DNA of 64,000 bases from Alligator mississippiensis (taxonomy: Eukaryota; Chordata; Crocodylia; Alligatoridae), in contig NC_081825.1 of NCBI RefSeq assembly GCF_030867095.1, forward strand, positions 51,264,501 to 51,328,500, given 5' to 3'. The position numbers and the translations under genes are program-made. The notes under the pieces are model-generated. The model did no database searches. It was not told the DNA's origin and saw nothing but the letters and a program-made list of their open reading frames with translations. Of this stretch, positions 9,931-22,236 are shown one piece after another. The stretch's first letter is position 1. Every line of letters begins with the position of its first letter.

Positions 9931-12783
9931 GGGCTGCAGTGTAATAGCTATGAATTTTAACATAGCCATTCACAAGTTAGATCAACTTCTTATTTATGCT
10001 CTTTCTTAAAGAAAAAAAGGAGACACACATAGGTAAAGAGCAGAATCCTAAAAACTGAATGGTGAGCATGGGGAGGCCTTCTTGACATTCTTGTATATCA
10101 TCAGTTTTTAGTCTATTCTAATTAATTTTAACACTCTAGTTTAATTTTTATATTTTGGGAAGGGAAGGATATGTTCAAGAGAGACATGGCAAATAAGGAA
10201 CAGGCGAACTCTCTTATTATTATGGGTACCCAGAGATGTACTGGGCCCTTTCTGAAAGAAAAATAAGGCAGGAACCCTGCCATGAAGAATTAAAAAAACT
10301 AAGGGCCGATACAGAACACATGATGATGTGGGGTGGTAGAAGAGTTTTATCAGCTCTGCTCCAGGGTGATCTGTATAAATAACATGTGACTATTGCACCC
10401 AGGATTGTTACCACTTTTTGGCTGCATAAGGATTTTATATTTATCCCAGGATAAACCAGGACAAAGTGCAATCCCAGGGCAAAGTGCAGTCGTACAGATA
10501 GCCATGGCTGTTGTCTCAGCATAAATCCTAAAAGAGCTTCGCAAGTAAGAAATAGTAACAGTTTATTCCAGTATATTGCAAAGCATATCTGTACAGTTAT
10601 CCCGAGATTGCATCATTGAATCAATGGCAGAAAAGTGTTGCTGCATTTAGCAGCTCACTAACCCTAATCAGAAGGGCAACATATGTACATGCTAATCTCT
10701 GGGTTTTTTTGTTTCAGGATAAACACAAGCATAATTTATCCAGGGACAAATGCACCATCTGTTCCTAGCCTAAGTTCCTGACAGTGCAATTCTATTTGAC
10801 TGTATCTCAGGCATCTCATTCTACTGTATCATCAGAGCACCAGAACATGACATAACCAGAACTGAAGATAACTGTGGTACTTAAATTTCAGGGAACATAG
10901 TCACACACAAAAACACAGAGTGCCTCAGAAATATATGGTATGTTGCTTTTAAGTGTTGGAAATTTTGTATTATGTTACTATTGATTATTAATTGCTGCTA
11001 TTGCTACATTTGATTTAAGAATAATATGGTGGATTATACCTTTAAGAGCCTCTTGCAAATACCAGCTGGAAACATTTATTTTATCCTGCAGAGAACTCGT
11101 ACAGTTATCAATAGCCCTTAGTGAGAACTCAGATACTAAATGAAGCAGACATTTGTCAGACTTCTTGGCTGTGAATTAATACTGAATAATATAGATTGAA
11201 GAGATTTTTCAATTACTTCAAGCTAGAATATACTGTTCCTCCCCCAGGATGTGAGGCTTCTTCACGCTTTTCTCTGGGTTTGCATTAATTACCCTTATGC
11301 CAGAGGTTTTAGCCCCTGCAGGAAATGTTTGTAATTCCCCATAGAGCTAGAATAAATGTCATTGTTCATACAGATATATACAACTCTTATAAATTGGTTT
11401 AATGGTCACAAAGATACATGTAACATTACAAAGCTGCTATTAGGATTGTCAAATGTTCTGTGTATCTGTAAAGATCTATCATACTCAGTATTAAACAACA
11501 TAATTACACAAGTTTTCCTTGAGCAAATGTCACAAAACATAGAAACATAAAACTATTGTTAGGTTTAAGGGGAGAGCTGAAGACACTGAGGTATGTATCA
11601 TGAGAAAATTATATATTGCTATGGGTTTGAAGAGCTTTGCTGCTGAGATCAGGACAAGACCTAGTAGGAGTGACTGGTGCATGTGTTTTATGCTGAGTGA
11701 AGACTTATTAACTTCACTGAAACCGTGTGCCAGCTTCAACGGTGTGATGAATAAAGATATGTGTAGAAATAATTGTTGGCAGGATCTAATACACTAAACT
11801 GTTCTGTATCTAGGAATACACTAATACATGTAATACACTAAACTTTTTTGTATCGAGGAATTAGCTTAGGATAGAGAACCAACATATATTGCTTGGCTCA
11901 AACATGAAACATGCTTTTTCTATAGCAGCACAAACTTTTTTTAAATCAATATGGATACTCTTTTTAAGGTGCATTGCAACTAACAACCCATAATCTAAGC
12001 ATCTACAGATATTAACTGTAAGCTGAAATACTGTGAGCATTCAGAACAATGCTAGACCACTAGACCAAGAAGCAGGACAGTCTACAATAGTGCCAGTGGC
12101 TCTTACAACGAACTAAAACATACGGATGTGGTTTGTTCTATAGAAGGACATGGGGGGAGGGAGAAAGGTGGGGTAAATGCACATGACAAGGTAGTAAAGG
12201 GCACTTCTAATGTAGCAAGAGCAAAAGGAAATGGTTGAAGCTGAAACAAGTGAAAAAGGTTACTGAGATTCAAAGAAAATGGAGAGAAGAGAGACAGTCT
12301 GACCAAAAAAAAGCTTTGACTGAGCTTATTGTTTCTGTTTTTTTTAAGCTAAACTCTGTGGTTTTTAATGAAAGGGTGCACTCAAATATTTTAATTCAAG
12401 AGCTGGGACCTTGACTATATGTTTCTCAATGTTGCTCTGAGTCCTTCTCCATCACAATACTTTTAGCTAATTCCTGAAATTAAAAAGTAGTGCTAGAGAC
12501 TGCAAGTAAGTAAATAATCTTATTCACCTGCTCATCGTATTCCAAGGGCTCATCTTTTCAGATGAATAGTGCATCCAACTAGATAAGCAAAAGAGCTGGT
12601 TGCTCTGGAAGCAAGGAAATAACAAAACTAAAATTTAAAGTTTCCTTGTAAATCTTTCAAATTAAATCCTCATTGAGATGACTGGAGGTTCACACTTGTC
12701 AGAGCTATTGTTTCAGTCTTCCCAAACCTAATTACACTGTTAACTAATTGTAACCTGCCACGGGAGAAATGCCTGTGAATCAC
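9931..12783. other. Gene-free AT-rich stretch
   Basis: No supportable coding sequence. Around 10440-10750 related GGATAAAC/TTATCCAGG words in both orientations suggest an unrecognised short inverted-repeat element. A 31-bp phrase (taatacactaaac...) occurs twice with a 44-bp period at 11787-11817 and 11831-11861, a small local duplication. Otherwise it looks unique. Confidence 0.45.
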
Positions 12784-13203
12784 TGGGCATGTCCTCACAT
12801 GAGCATTTACTACGGAGTAACCAAAACTACTCTGTTGTACAGATACATGTCTACATGTTCATTTCCAGTAAATATGGTGGCCACAGTATGGTTCATTCCC
12901 AGTAAATATGGTGGCTTACACTGACTTATAAGTGTAAATTTGATGCCTGCATCATGCCAGTATCAAATTTACACCCGATTAGCTACTGCGCAGTAACGCA
13001 CATGTAGATACCTTACTGCACAGTAACACTGTGTGTGTGGACTGATTTGGTACTAAAGTTAGTTAGGACTAACTTTAGTACCAAATCAGTCCACACACAG
13101 CATTCATGCGCTTTAATGCCCCTGCACATGTAGATGCTGGCCTACTTCTGCTTACTGCGCAGTAAATTTAAGCTGGCATAAATGCATGTGTAGACATGCC
13201 CAC
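12784..13203. mobile_element. MITE with a perfect 31-bp central hairpin
   Basis: The ends are inverted repeats (GGGCATGTCCTCACATG at the left; GGGCATGTCTACACATG read inward from the right). In the middle, 13033-13063 and 13068-13098 are perfect inverted repeats of 31 bp around the 4-nt loop TAGG. TACTGCGCAGTAA words occur on both sides. No coding capacity; a non-autonomous, foldback-like DNA transposon. The family also appears at 168-420, and the element at 46887-47456 shares the tctacac end. Confidence 0.7.
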
Positions 13204-13296
13204 TGAGACAGAGCAGTTTACACTTGATGTAGGCTCAAATAAAGTTTAAAGTAATTTAAAACCATAGTTAATTTAAATCTATCATTAAGATTAAAT

Positions 13297-13518
13297 CAGG
13301 GTAGGCAACCCCTAGCATGGCTGCCAGAGTGGCACGTGCATTTTGCTTGGCATGTGAGCCTTGGGGTGGACGGAGGGAAAGGGGCCAGGGCTGTGCTGCC
13401 ACAACAAGGATCAGGCCCCTTGTGGCTCCCCTGCCATTCGCCACTTGCATCCCAACAACCTACAAGTCAAGTTTATGGGTGTTTTTGGCACTCTGCCCGA
13501 AAATGTTGCCAGTCCCTG
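13297..13518. mobile_element. hAT MITE, 222 bp, perfect 8-bp target duplication
   Basis: Flanked by identical GATTAAAT at 13289-13296 and 13519-13526. The left end CAGGGTAGGCAACCCC and the right end GTTGCCAGTCCCTG are imperfect inverted repeats of the hAT kind (CAGGG...CCCTG). The interior contains 'gtggcacgtgcattttgcttggcatg', typical of a common vertebrate hAT-derived repeat. No open frame. Confidence 0.85.
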
Positions 13519-13768
13519 GATTAAATGCATATAAAGTAGGATTTAGGCCTTTTCAGGATTTCAGGCATTTGACGACCATTGAAGATCCATCAAAGGATAC
13601 CCCTTCTATAAATCATCAGCTGAAATGCTGTCTATACACTGTTCCTACAAATAAGCTATAATGAATTAATGTTGTGAAAACTTGTGACATCTGATTGAGT
13701 TAAATCTAAGGGAAGCCTAGACTTCACATTGACCAGCAGACAAATGTAGAAACTGAGACTTTAACATG

Positions 13769-14570
13769 CTAGGCTATGTACAGATATTCAAAAAGCCCCT
13801 GGAGGAAGTGCTCTGTTGCACTTTACTTAAACTGCTGTAAGTCAGAATGCAAGCAAACTGAACAGATGCTCGCTGTTCACTGGAGGAGGTGGGGCTCAGA
13901 GGCTGCCTGCATTGTTCACTGGGGGCACTCCCAGGAGGCTGCCACAGTGACCTCTCTCCCCAGCCCCGTTCCCCCCACTTCCAGTGGCAACTATCATCAG
14001 TAGCTGCAGGGTAGAGACACTGGACTTCCTTCCCCTGCAGTCCCCCAGCCAGGCAGCAGCATGCTGCAGGACCAGGGCTGCTGCAGGGAGAGAGACCCTG
14101 GACCCCTTCTGGATGGGGTGCTGCACACTGTAGGGCTGAGATGGTTATAGGGAGAGCAGTCTCCCCTCTCCCCCACCCAACCCGACTAGGGTGAGGCTTA
14201 CAGCTGGCCTGAGGGAGGAGGCGGGGCTGGGATCAGAGGTGGTCATTGACTCAGGTCAGTGACAGCCAAGGGGTTGGAGCCAGCCCAGAACTCAGGCAGA
14301 GCAAAACAGCTCTCCCTGAGGCTAGATTATAGCACTCTGCTATGCCACCTGTGATGGTGGCAGAACGTGAGCTAGCTTAATTTGTGATGGATGAGGCACA
14401 GACATTTTAAAAAGCACTCTAAGAGAAAGTGCTTTAGTCTAGTACCACGTCTGTTGTGGGTTAACATTTTTAAGTGCTCTATGAGCCATGAACATCTGTT
14501 CAATTATGGCTTTAAAGCACTCTCTGTATGCTTAAAGTGCAATAGGTGCAATGTCTGTACCTAGCCCCAG
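13769..14570. mobile_element. hAT-like non-autonomous element, 802 bp, with TTAACATG duplication
   Basis: Identical TTAACATG lies at 13761-13768 and 14571-14578. The left end CTAGGCTATGTACAGATATT pairs with the right end read inward, CTGGGGCTAGGTACAGACAT, differing by a small gap and few changes. The interior is GC-rich with overlapping meaningless frames and no transposase motif. Its end sequence resembles that of the element at 35183-35910 (GCTAGGGACAGACATT). Confidence 0.75.
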
Positions 14571-14604
14571 TTAACATGAAATATATCATGTTTCTAGTGG
14601 AGAC

Positions 14605-15015
14605 ATAAGATCACAAGGTAGGAAGGGATCTCAAAGGTCATCTAGTTCAAAGGAAGGATGCACTATCCTGTGCTATCCCAGACAAATGCCTATCTAAATT
14701 CTTCTTGAAAATTTCCAAGGAAGGAGATTTTATAACTTTCCTGGGCAGCTTGTTCCACTGTCCTACTGTTCTGACAGTAAAGATGTTTTTTTTCTGAGAT
14801 TTAATCTAAATATTTGCTGCACTTTAAACCCACTGCTTTGTGTTTTAACCTCTGCTGCAAGGGAGAATGGTTGTTCTCCATCTCCTTTATGGCAGCAGCC
14901 TATCAAATATTTGAAAACTGCTCTCATGTCCTCTCCCTCCCCATATACCTTAATCTCTTTCCCTGGCCCCCCAAACTATACGTACCCAGTTCTTTCAATC
15001 CTTCTGTATACAAGT
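14605..15015 (-). mobile_element. CR1 LINE 3' fragment, old (antisense)
   Basis: Minus-strand CR1 tail. The region begins with 'aggtaggaagggatctcaaaggtcatctag', the CR1 3' signature, and continues with the usual 'cttcttgaaaatttccaagg' and 'cttgttccactg' phrases. It is highly diverged with no intact frame, among the oldest copies here. Confidence 0.7.
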
Positions 15016-17034
15016 GCTAAACTTGTGAATTTAAACAATTTAATTTAAGAAATTTCAGTTCATAATGGGTTAAGAACTCAAAATCTTTTATGTAGGTTTG
15101 CCACTGGAGACTATATATTTAATCCTCTAAAGTAAATATGGCACTCTCTCCTATACAGAATGGAAATTATTAAACTATGCACAGACCTAATGGGCTGTGA
15201 CATGGAAATAGAGAAGTGTTCTGACTCATCTACTGTGCAAACAGCCTCATGAGACTGCAGTTTCACTTTTTGATGTGGTTTCATTACAGAAGTTTAGGCT
15301 GATTAAATTATTATGATGAAATGAAATTCCTTCCATTTGGCAAAACTCTGTAATTTTTCTTTGGTATATGGTGGTGGGGAGAGGCCAACATGCCAAGCTG
15401 TGTTTTATAGACACAGTTCAAGAAAGAATATAATCCTTAACACAAACAAGAAAGAAACAAAGTCCTCCGTCTGCTTGTCACCTAGGAGAGAAGGAAAATG
15501 TATGAAGGATTTATGCTTTGAGACACATCCAAGAAAGATTAGAGAGCTCAGAGAAGTCCCACGGAATCTTGTAGTCCTTTTGCATATAAATTTTAGGAGA
15601 TGGATGCTACAAAAATGCTTGTAAAATAATGAGCATTAGTGGCCTCAGTCCAGTTTCTAGGGCACAATTGTCAATATACTTACTACTTAGCTCCACCAAC
15701 AGCATTAATTGGCATTCTCATTAGGATAATGGTTCATCATCCAGGAGCTGAATACTAACAGAATCATCCAGGAAATGAATACTAACAGCCACTGAACTCC
15801 TCTGCAGAACAATGTTTTTAAATATGCCATGACCAATGACTTCTTGCAGGGAAGTAATCTCCAGGGCCATCAACGATGCAATCCTCATTTAAACGTAAGT
15901 AAACTATAGCTTTTTCTTTTCTACAAGCATTAGAGCTTATTATGGGATCATTCAGTGCTTACTCAAAGAAAACTCTCATTAACTTCTTGCATGGGTTTGA
16001 ATGTTCCTGGAATAAGGACATAAAGATGTAACATAATCAATCAATCAATCAATCAATCATCATCCCCCTGTCTTTATCCCAAGGGTATTGCACTGTTTAT
16101 TAGGGAATGACAACAGACCTTTATGGTTAAAATTGCAATCCAATTCCCAATGTTTGTCACTCCTAGGATGTACAAATAAAGGCCAAAAAGGTTGGATTAC
16201 TTTGGGGCCAAGGTAAAAGGTCTGTGGAAACTTTTACACAAATGGAGCAGGAGGTTTTGAAGTTAGAAATGTCTTCTTTCCTTCCACTTTCCCCCAGTAT
16301 GTCATGGTTTGCATCATATGTACCCAGAAATAAAGGCCTGATTGAAGATAGCACACAAGCTGGAAAACATAAACATCCAAAGTAGTATTAAATTAAAAAT
16401 AGTAAATTTGTTGTCAGCCAGCATGAGACAGTTGATAGTTTCAGAGTCTTTGCTGAATAGTTCAGATTACATGTTTGTAGTTTTTCCTAGGATTTAGAAT
16501 TTCTAGGGAAGAGAATTTCAGAAAAAACAGACCCCCATGGTTATTGTTGTAGGGGTTCTATGTTGCCAAATAGAGGGTATTAATTATGTGGCACAATTAA
16601 TGACCATGTTACAGAGGCAAGGGTAGAAGGATTCTATCTCCTGTCTCCACTATGATTTTAGAGAAAAAGATCTAACCCAAATTGTTTTGTTTGCTTTGAA
16701 GAAAATATTTTTTTGGCAGTGAAGAAAGAAAATTCAGATATTCCTAAACTCTGCAACTTTGCATCAATTACTTCACTTTTTAATGAATAGGGATCTCTAA
16801 CCAAACATAAGTATAAATCTTCTGACCTGAAGGTGAGATGTGATTTGCTTGACATTTTGATCCAACCCCTGAAACACATTAAATTTCTGAACTGAACAGT
16901 AAGTTTCTATCTCCCATTGGAAAGACGAAACCCTTTCAGAGATGGTGCTGAAAATACGGCTGTCGAGCACCAGCAGTGAGAGCTTTGCTTCAAGTAGGAC
17001 TGAATCCTGAAATCTTCAAATTAAAAACACCTTA
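15016..17034. other. Gene-free AT-rich stretch
   Basis: No gene that I can support. There is a tetranucleotide run (AATC)n at about 16036-16063. The longest open frames (for example 15337-15624) have no recognisable domain and no splice or promoter context. Confidence 0.5.
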
Positions 17035-17412
17035 AAACCTTGAGCCAATACTCAATGAAGTGAATACAAAGAGTTTTGTTGACTTGAATAGGCACTGAGT
17101 AGGGCCATAAATTACGTGTGGATTGCTCCATTCATCTCAAATTATGGCACCTCTTTTTCAAGGAGGTGAAGTGTCCAACTGCCCTTGCTTTTCAATGGGA
17201 TTCAGGTGAGTCACTATTTTAGACCTCTTTGAAAATCCTAGCCTGAACTAGGATTATTTTAACAGACTATTCATCCAGTTGATGAGCCTGAGTTCTCTTC
17301 TACTCACACTCATATAAATTAAGAGCAATTTCCAGGGAAGACAGACATCTTTCCAGCTCTCTGGAGTAATTACACCAGTTCAAAATGAAGTGGGAGCAGA
17401 ATTAGGCCCCGA
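17035..17412. repeat. Old amniote interspersed repeat fragments
   Basis: Two phrases of the type 'ttgacttgaataggcactga...agggcc' and 'ggagtaattacaccagttcaaaatgaa...gaattaggcccc' match the pattern of a widespread, very old amniote repeat tail also visible at 850-948. The class cannot be fixed by eye. Confidence 0.4.
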
Positions 17413-17919
17413 GTGCTGATCAGTATTGTGGTATGCTGCAGCAAATAGAGGGTAAGGGGCAGGGCTAAAGGTCCTTACACTCCACGACATCCAGGTCCAC
17501 TTAAAGCCAGATGCAGTAAAGGACTTGGGTAACTAAGAGTTAAATATTACAATGCCTAACTTTTAGGCATCTGGACCCTGGGATAAAACCTAGAGCCCTG
17601 ACTTCAGTGCTTATACTCTTTATGTGATATATGGGGAGAGGCAAGTACCTCAGAAGACAATTCAGCACAGGTATCACATTGAGCAGGGAGACTTCAAAAG
17701 TGCACACTGTGCAACTTCTTAGAACTAGGTAACAGATAAACTTCAAGAACCTTAAATCCTTTTTTTTTTTTTGCTTCCGGTACCTTACTCAGGGCTGCAG
17801 AAAGGCACCTTTGTAGCCCTGAACCTGTACCACAGGTACTTGCGTATACTTTTTCTTCAAAATACTAAACAGGTGTAGCTCCTTTTTCAGGAGAGGTTGC
17901 TTCTGCCCTTTTATACAAT

Positions 17920-18545
17920 TGTCTAGTGATTAAAAAACTCGGGAAGCAGGAGACCTAAGTTCAATATCCTCCTCAGATGGATGGGATTCAAACTACATCT
18001 CCCACTTCCTTGGTGAGTTTTATAACCACCACGTTCCGGGGTAGAACGCACTATTCATCCCTCCAGATTGCTGTAACATTGTGTGGGCAGAATTCATGAT
18101 TCATAAGACTAGGAGAGTGTGACTGCAGCCTAGAGGTTAGAGTACTCATCTGAAAGGGAAGATGTGGGACTGTTCCCAGGACTGTTTGCACATTCATATT
18201 AGACCGTCATAATTTACACCCCCGCCCCCAAACAAAGCAAAACCAAACAACACAACACAAAACAAAACAAAACAAAACAGTAATATACCTTGACAGCAGG
18301 GCTCAAAGCTGAAAACTCTCCCTGGAAAAGAAGTGCACTAATTACTGGTCTACAGAGTCATGTCCCTTTCTCTATTTCTCTTTAACTCAATGAACCTTGA
18401 ATTATTTTCTGCCTAATTTCAACAGGATGAATGGAGTGCCTCATTCCCAATTCAGAACAGTTAGGGCATTGTTCTTGTGGTTAGGGCACCCTCCAAAGAG
18501 GTGGATGATATGGGTTTGAATTCACCCAAGTAGATGAAAAACCTG
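17920..18545 (+). repeat. Three tRNA-like SINE remnants
   Basis: Three phrases resemble the tRNA-derived head of old amniote SINEs: about 17922 (gtctagtgattaaaaaactc ... gacctaagttcaat), 18131 (gcctagaggttagagtactc ... gactgttcccag) and 18477 (cttgtggttagggcaccctcc ... gggtttgaattcac). Each has an A-box-like and a B-box-like word at tRNA spacing. None folds as an intact tRNA. An (AAAAC)n tract at about 18230-18279 lies between the second and third. Confidence 0.4.
18230..18279. repeat. A/C-rich simple repeat (AAAAC)n
   Basis: Run of AAAAC/ACAAA units. It may be the tail of the SINE-like remnant just upstream. Confidence 0.8.
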
Positions 18546-19381
18546 AACCCTGCCCTCCCTTGCTCCCTAGGCAAATGCTACATTGATTAGGTTATTATAT
18601 AGAAGAAGGTAGGTGTTGCTGACTCCTTCTCTCCTCATATTTTAACATATGGGGGGCAGGAGAATCAATAGCACATTTCAAGGTGCCATTTGTCTTAGTG
18701 TTTGTTAAGGGTGTTCTGAAAATACCCCTGCATAATGCCCATCAGAGAACCAAGGCAGGGGAACACCTGGTTTCAGATCCTGACCAAGACTGAGGCATGA
18801 GCTACATGCTGAGCTGCTGAAGTGTTTCTGTGCCCATGCAGAAACAGAAATCACAAATGCCTTGGAACTTTAAGGTCACAAACCTATGAGTCTGAGACTC
18901 CTTCGGGTTTGGGTAGCAGCTGAGTGCAGTTTTTCAGGACTGCGGTTTTGAATATGGGCACCTAAGTTCATACTTTAAGGACCTACATTCCTCTTTTGGA
19001 CTTAGCCCCTCATCCTTAAACAAGAAAAATAGGAAGATAAACAAGCTACTATTTGCTTCCACTGAGGGGGAAGAGGAAGATAAAACTACAGTTATTACTG
19101 TACTTCCCTGCCCTCTGTTCAGAGATTATAAACGAACGTTGGTCTTTGTGGAAAACAAGTACCATTGATTTGGTATAGTTTGAAGCCATTTTTCAAACTA
19201 TACTTCAATAAAAGTATATTGAAGTCATTTTTGTCCCCAAGTCTGTAGCACTGGCACAAATAAAAAACATACCCATGGGATACTTTGGACATCTTATATC
19301 AGACTGTACTTTCCCTATAGCTAGAGACCAAGGGCATTCATTGGATTTTTACTTCAGCATTAGTACATAATCATTTAAGAG
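18546..19381. other. Gene-free stretch
   Basis: Nothing recognisable apart from a short inverted pair (about 19165-19215, GGTATAGTTTGAAG.. and ..TTTTTCAAACTATACTTC). Confidence 0.4.
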
Positions 19382-19994
19382 CAAGAGTGCTCAACCTCCA
19401 GCCTGAAGGCCAAATATAGCCTACGGAGCCATGACATCCAGCCCACAGGGATCCCCACAGGTCAGAAAAAACTGGCACTAGGGGAGTGGGGAAGCTCTGT
19501 GCGGCACTGTCTAGCTTTGCCTGGACCATTGCCGCAATGGCATCAAGTCTGGCCTGGCCCCCTGCTTGTCCAGATTAGGCCAGACTGCTCTCCACTCCTG
19601 CCATGCATGTGGATAGGGGCCACTCCACCCTATCCACCCCCCAGCATTTGGATCAGGGCTGGGTTACTCCCCTCACTTCACACCCTGGTACATCTGGATT
19701 GAGGCCACTCTGGCCCACTACCCTGACTCCCCTAAGGGTCCAGATCTGGGCTGCAGCACCCTGTCATTCCTCCACTCCCACATGCATCCAGATAGAGATT
19801 GGGCTGCTCCCTGCCCCTGTGCCCCTCCCCAGCAGATGGATCAGGGTTGGGCTGTGTACTTACCCATGGCAGGATGAGGCTCCTCTGCTAGCCTCACATG
19901 CCAGCTTGATCAAGCCCACCATCCAGATTTGGGCCGCAGCTGGACCTGGTACTGCCCATCTGGCTGAGGGGGCAAAAAAGGTTGGCCACCACTG
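19382..19994. mobile_element. hAT-like non-autonomous element, 613 bp
   Basis: The left end CAAGAGTGCTCAACCTCC and the right end GGTTGGCCACCACTG form the CAG-GTG-CCAACC / GGTTGG-CACCACTG inverted ends typical of hAT repeats. The interior is CT-rich and imperfectly repetitive ('ccagattgggctgctcc' type phrases recur), with no protein motif. The flanks TTTAAGAG and TTTTAGTT only weakly resemble each other, so any target duplication has decayed. Confidence 0.55.
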
Positions 19995-22010
19995 TTTTAG
20001 TTCATTTTAATGTGTGGGGTACATGGGATGTGTGGGATTGACTAAAGTGTCAATACAACACTTTCGATATATTTAAGCATTTTAGTGGTACTCAAAGTTG
20101 CCTCCATCTCTTTGAGGTTATTTTTAATAATAATGCTTGTTTATTTTTAAAAGATTTTTTCTGATTTCCAATCTCTGTCCCTTCATTTTGATATCACCTC
20201 CTGAGGCAGGTGATATAAGGACTACAATGATATTGGGAGCAGGGACATCAGGAACAACAGAGTCAGGGACCCAATGGCTGGTCTGAGACCACCTGTGGAC
20301 AGAACATGTTCCCATCCTCTACTTGTTCTTTTCTGGAGTCAGATATGGGAGAGCAAGGTGTGTTCACATCAGATCGACACCCCCATGTTACTGGGAAAAA
20401 TGTGTCATATTCCCTTTGGCAAAGGCCACCATTATGTTTCACTCAGAATTTTACTAAGCTAGGAAATAGCAGGATGAGACAAGAAAGGTGAGCAGGGGTC
20501 TTTAAAATAAATCCCTTAGTTAATCTAATTGGAATCTAGTTAGTTAGTTTAGACTAGTTAATTTAATTTGGAATATATTAGACATAACTTTTCTAGCCAA
20601 TGGAGGCCAGTAGAGCTACACTGAAAGAAAACTGGCATAACTGAGACCAGGATCAGAACCACATTCTAGTCATGTCTCAATTGCAGAATTCCTGTGCGGC
20701 ATTTAGCAAATCACTTATTTTCAATGTGCCTCAATTTTCTCAGCTTAAAATGGGGGCAGCAATACCTGCCTGCCTGACTGGGTGTTGACACCCATTCTGT
20801 ATGGTGATGAGTTTAACTGGAGGGCACCACAAAAGGGCAAAGTAAATTTGTTGTTTTTCTGGTGTTTGTTAGGTTCACTGGAGCGGTGCTAACACATTTT
20901 CATTTGCCTCAAATCTGCGTGTATTATAGTAGGAAAACTGAGAGTGATTTGCATTTTAAATCTACTACTATCTTAAGTAACTTAAAAAAATTCTGTGTTT
21001 GTATAAAAGAATTATAGCTCAGCGTTACTATATTTTACATGCTCTGGGGTTTTTCACATAGGCCCCAAATAACGTGGTTAAGCTTCATGCACTCCAAGCT
21101 GATTGGTGAATACGTTGAAGTACAGTAAACTCAGCAGCTTAACCACAGAGATATGTTTTCTTTCTCCACCGGAAACACCTGCCAAAAACATGCCCTCAAG
21201 CTGCATAGAGAAAGGCTCAGTGCTAAACTCCCATCTGTAGAATAGTTAGAAAGTGCTAGTGTGCATTTGGTAAGTAGATTTAAACTAAAACTACTTAACT
21301 GTCCTTTGTTGCCACGAACATGGCAAACAATTAAACGCTGAAGAAATGTTTGTGTATTGTATTTTTTCCAGAAGTCACCGTGCACTGCTAGTGTACTTCC
21401 ATATTGATTTTGTTCCTCTCTCAAATGATAAGATCTTGGCAAATTCACTGCAGGAGAACAGAACTGGTGACAAGTCACAGCATGAGGTTGCACCCCCGGT
21501 ATTAGTCCTGCTTACAACCAAAGCTCGTGCATAGCTGTTGCTAAGCTCAATTACAGAAACAAAGTTCATTGGTTCAGATGGGAACATATGGCTGTAGGTC
21601 TGGCTGGCAAACCCCAACAGTCCAGCCCTAGGTGCCTGCTGCAGTCTGAATCCTTCCAACGCCCGCAGGCAGCACTGGGGGCAGGAAGAAGGCTCTACCA
21701 AGATGCCTCCCTTGTTGCATCTCCAACTTGTGCTGTCGAGGCCAGGCTTGGGGCCCGCTGCGAGCCTGGCAGATCAGTGGACCATCTTCCACCTGGTTAC
21801 TGCTCTTCGGGCTGCCTGGTTCTGAGGCTTTGCACTCCCATCAGCATAGCTCACGGGATCATTGGCACTACCAGCCACCGCGTGCACCACGTTAACAGCA
21901 TCTGCTCTATTACTTCCCAGGATGCTGTCTCCAGGCCCCAGCCAGCCCCAGCTTTCAGCGGGGCAGAGACCCCGCACGGGGAGGGGGGAAGGGGGAGGGG
22001 CGGGAGCTGC
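19995..22010. other. Gene-free stretch upstream of the CpG island
   Basis: No coding exon that I can defend. GC content rises from about 21600 toward the CpG island at 22050. Overlapping open frames at 21588-22100 are products of GC-rich sequence. Local TTAGTTAGTT words lie near 20520-20570. Confidence 0.45.
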
Positions 22011-22236
22011 CAGGTGATTGGCTCAGCCTTAACAGACCACCCAATAGCAATGCCCTGGGGGCTGGATGAGACGATCCCACCAGTAGAAAGCGCGGGATGA
22101 GATAGCTCGCCCTGATTGGTTCCTTCCGGCTTGGCGGGCTATAAAAAGGGGCGGAAGCGGCGGCCGGATGCCTATTGGTGCAGGTTGCTTGCTTCCTCGC
22201 ATCAGGAACGTGGTACGTGTCGCTATCTTGGCCGCC
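22011..22236 (+). promoter_or_regulatory. CpG-island promoter with CCAAT and TATA boxes
   Basis: A CCAAT word (cacccaatag, near 22040) and three inverted ones (gattggctc near 22016, gattggttcc near 22114, ctattggtg near 22173) surround a clear TATA box, CTATAAAAAGG at about 22139-22149. CpG density jumps here and stays high to about 22560. A start site near 22170-22180 would give a 5' UTR of about 60 nt before the Kozak ATG at 22237. This layout belongs to a host-type RNA polymerase II promoter and is not something a transposon coding region would normally carry. Inference: it drives the recombinase-like gene. Confidence 0.75.

Noticed and set aside
17920-18545. tRNA genes
   Set aside because: The A- and B-box-like words are imperfect and the arms do not pair. 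They are read as SINE remnants.
21588-22100. 170-codon open frame just upstream of the CpG island
   Set aside because: GC-rich, no domain, overlaps other frames and the promoter. No splice context.
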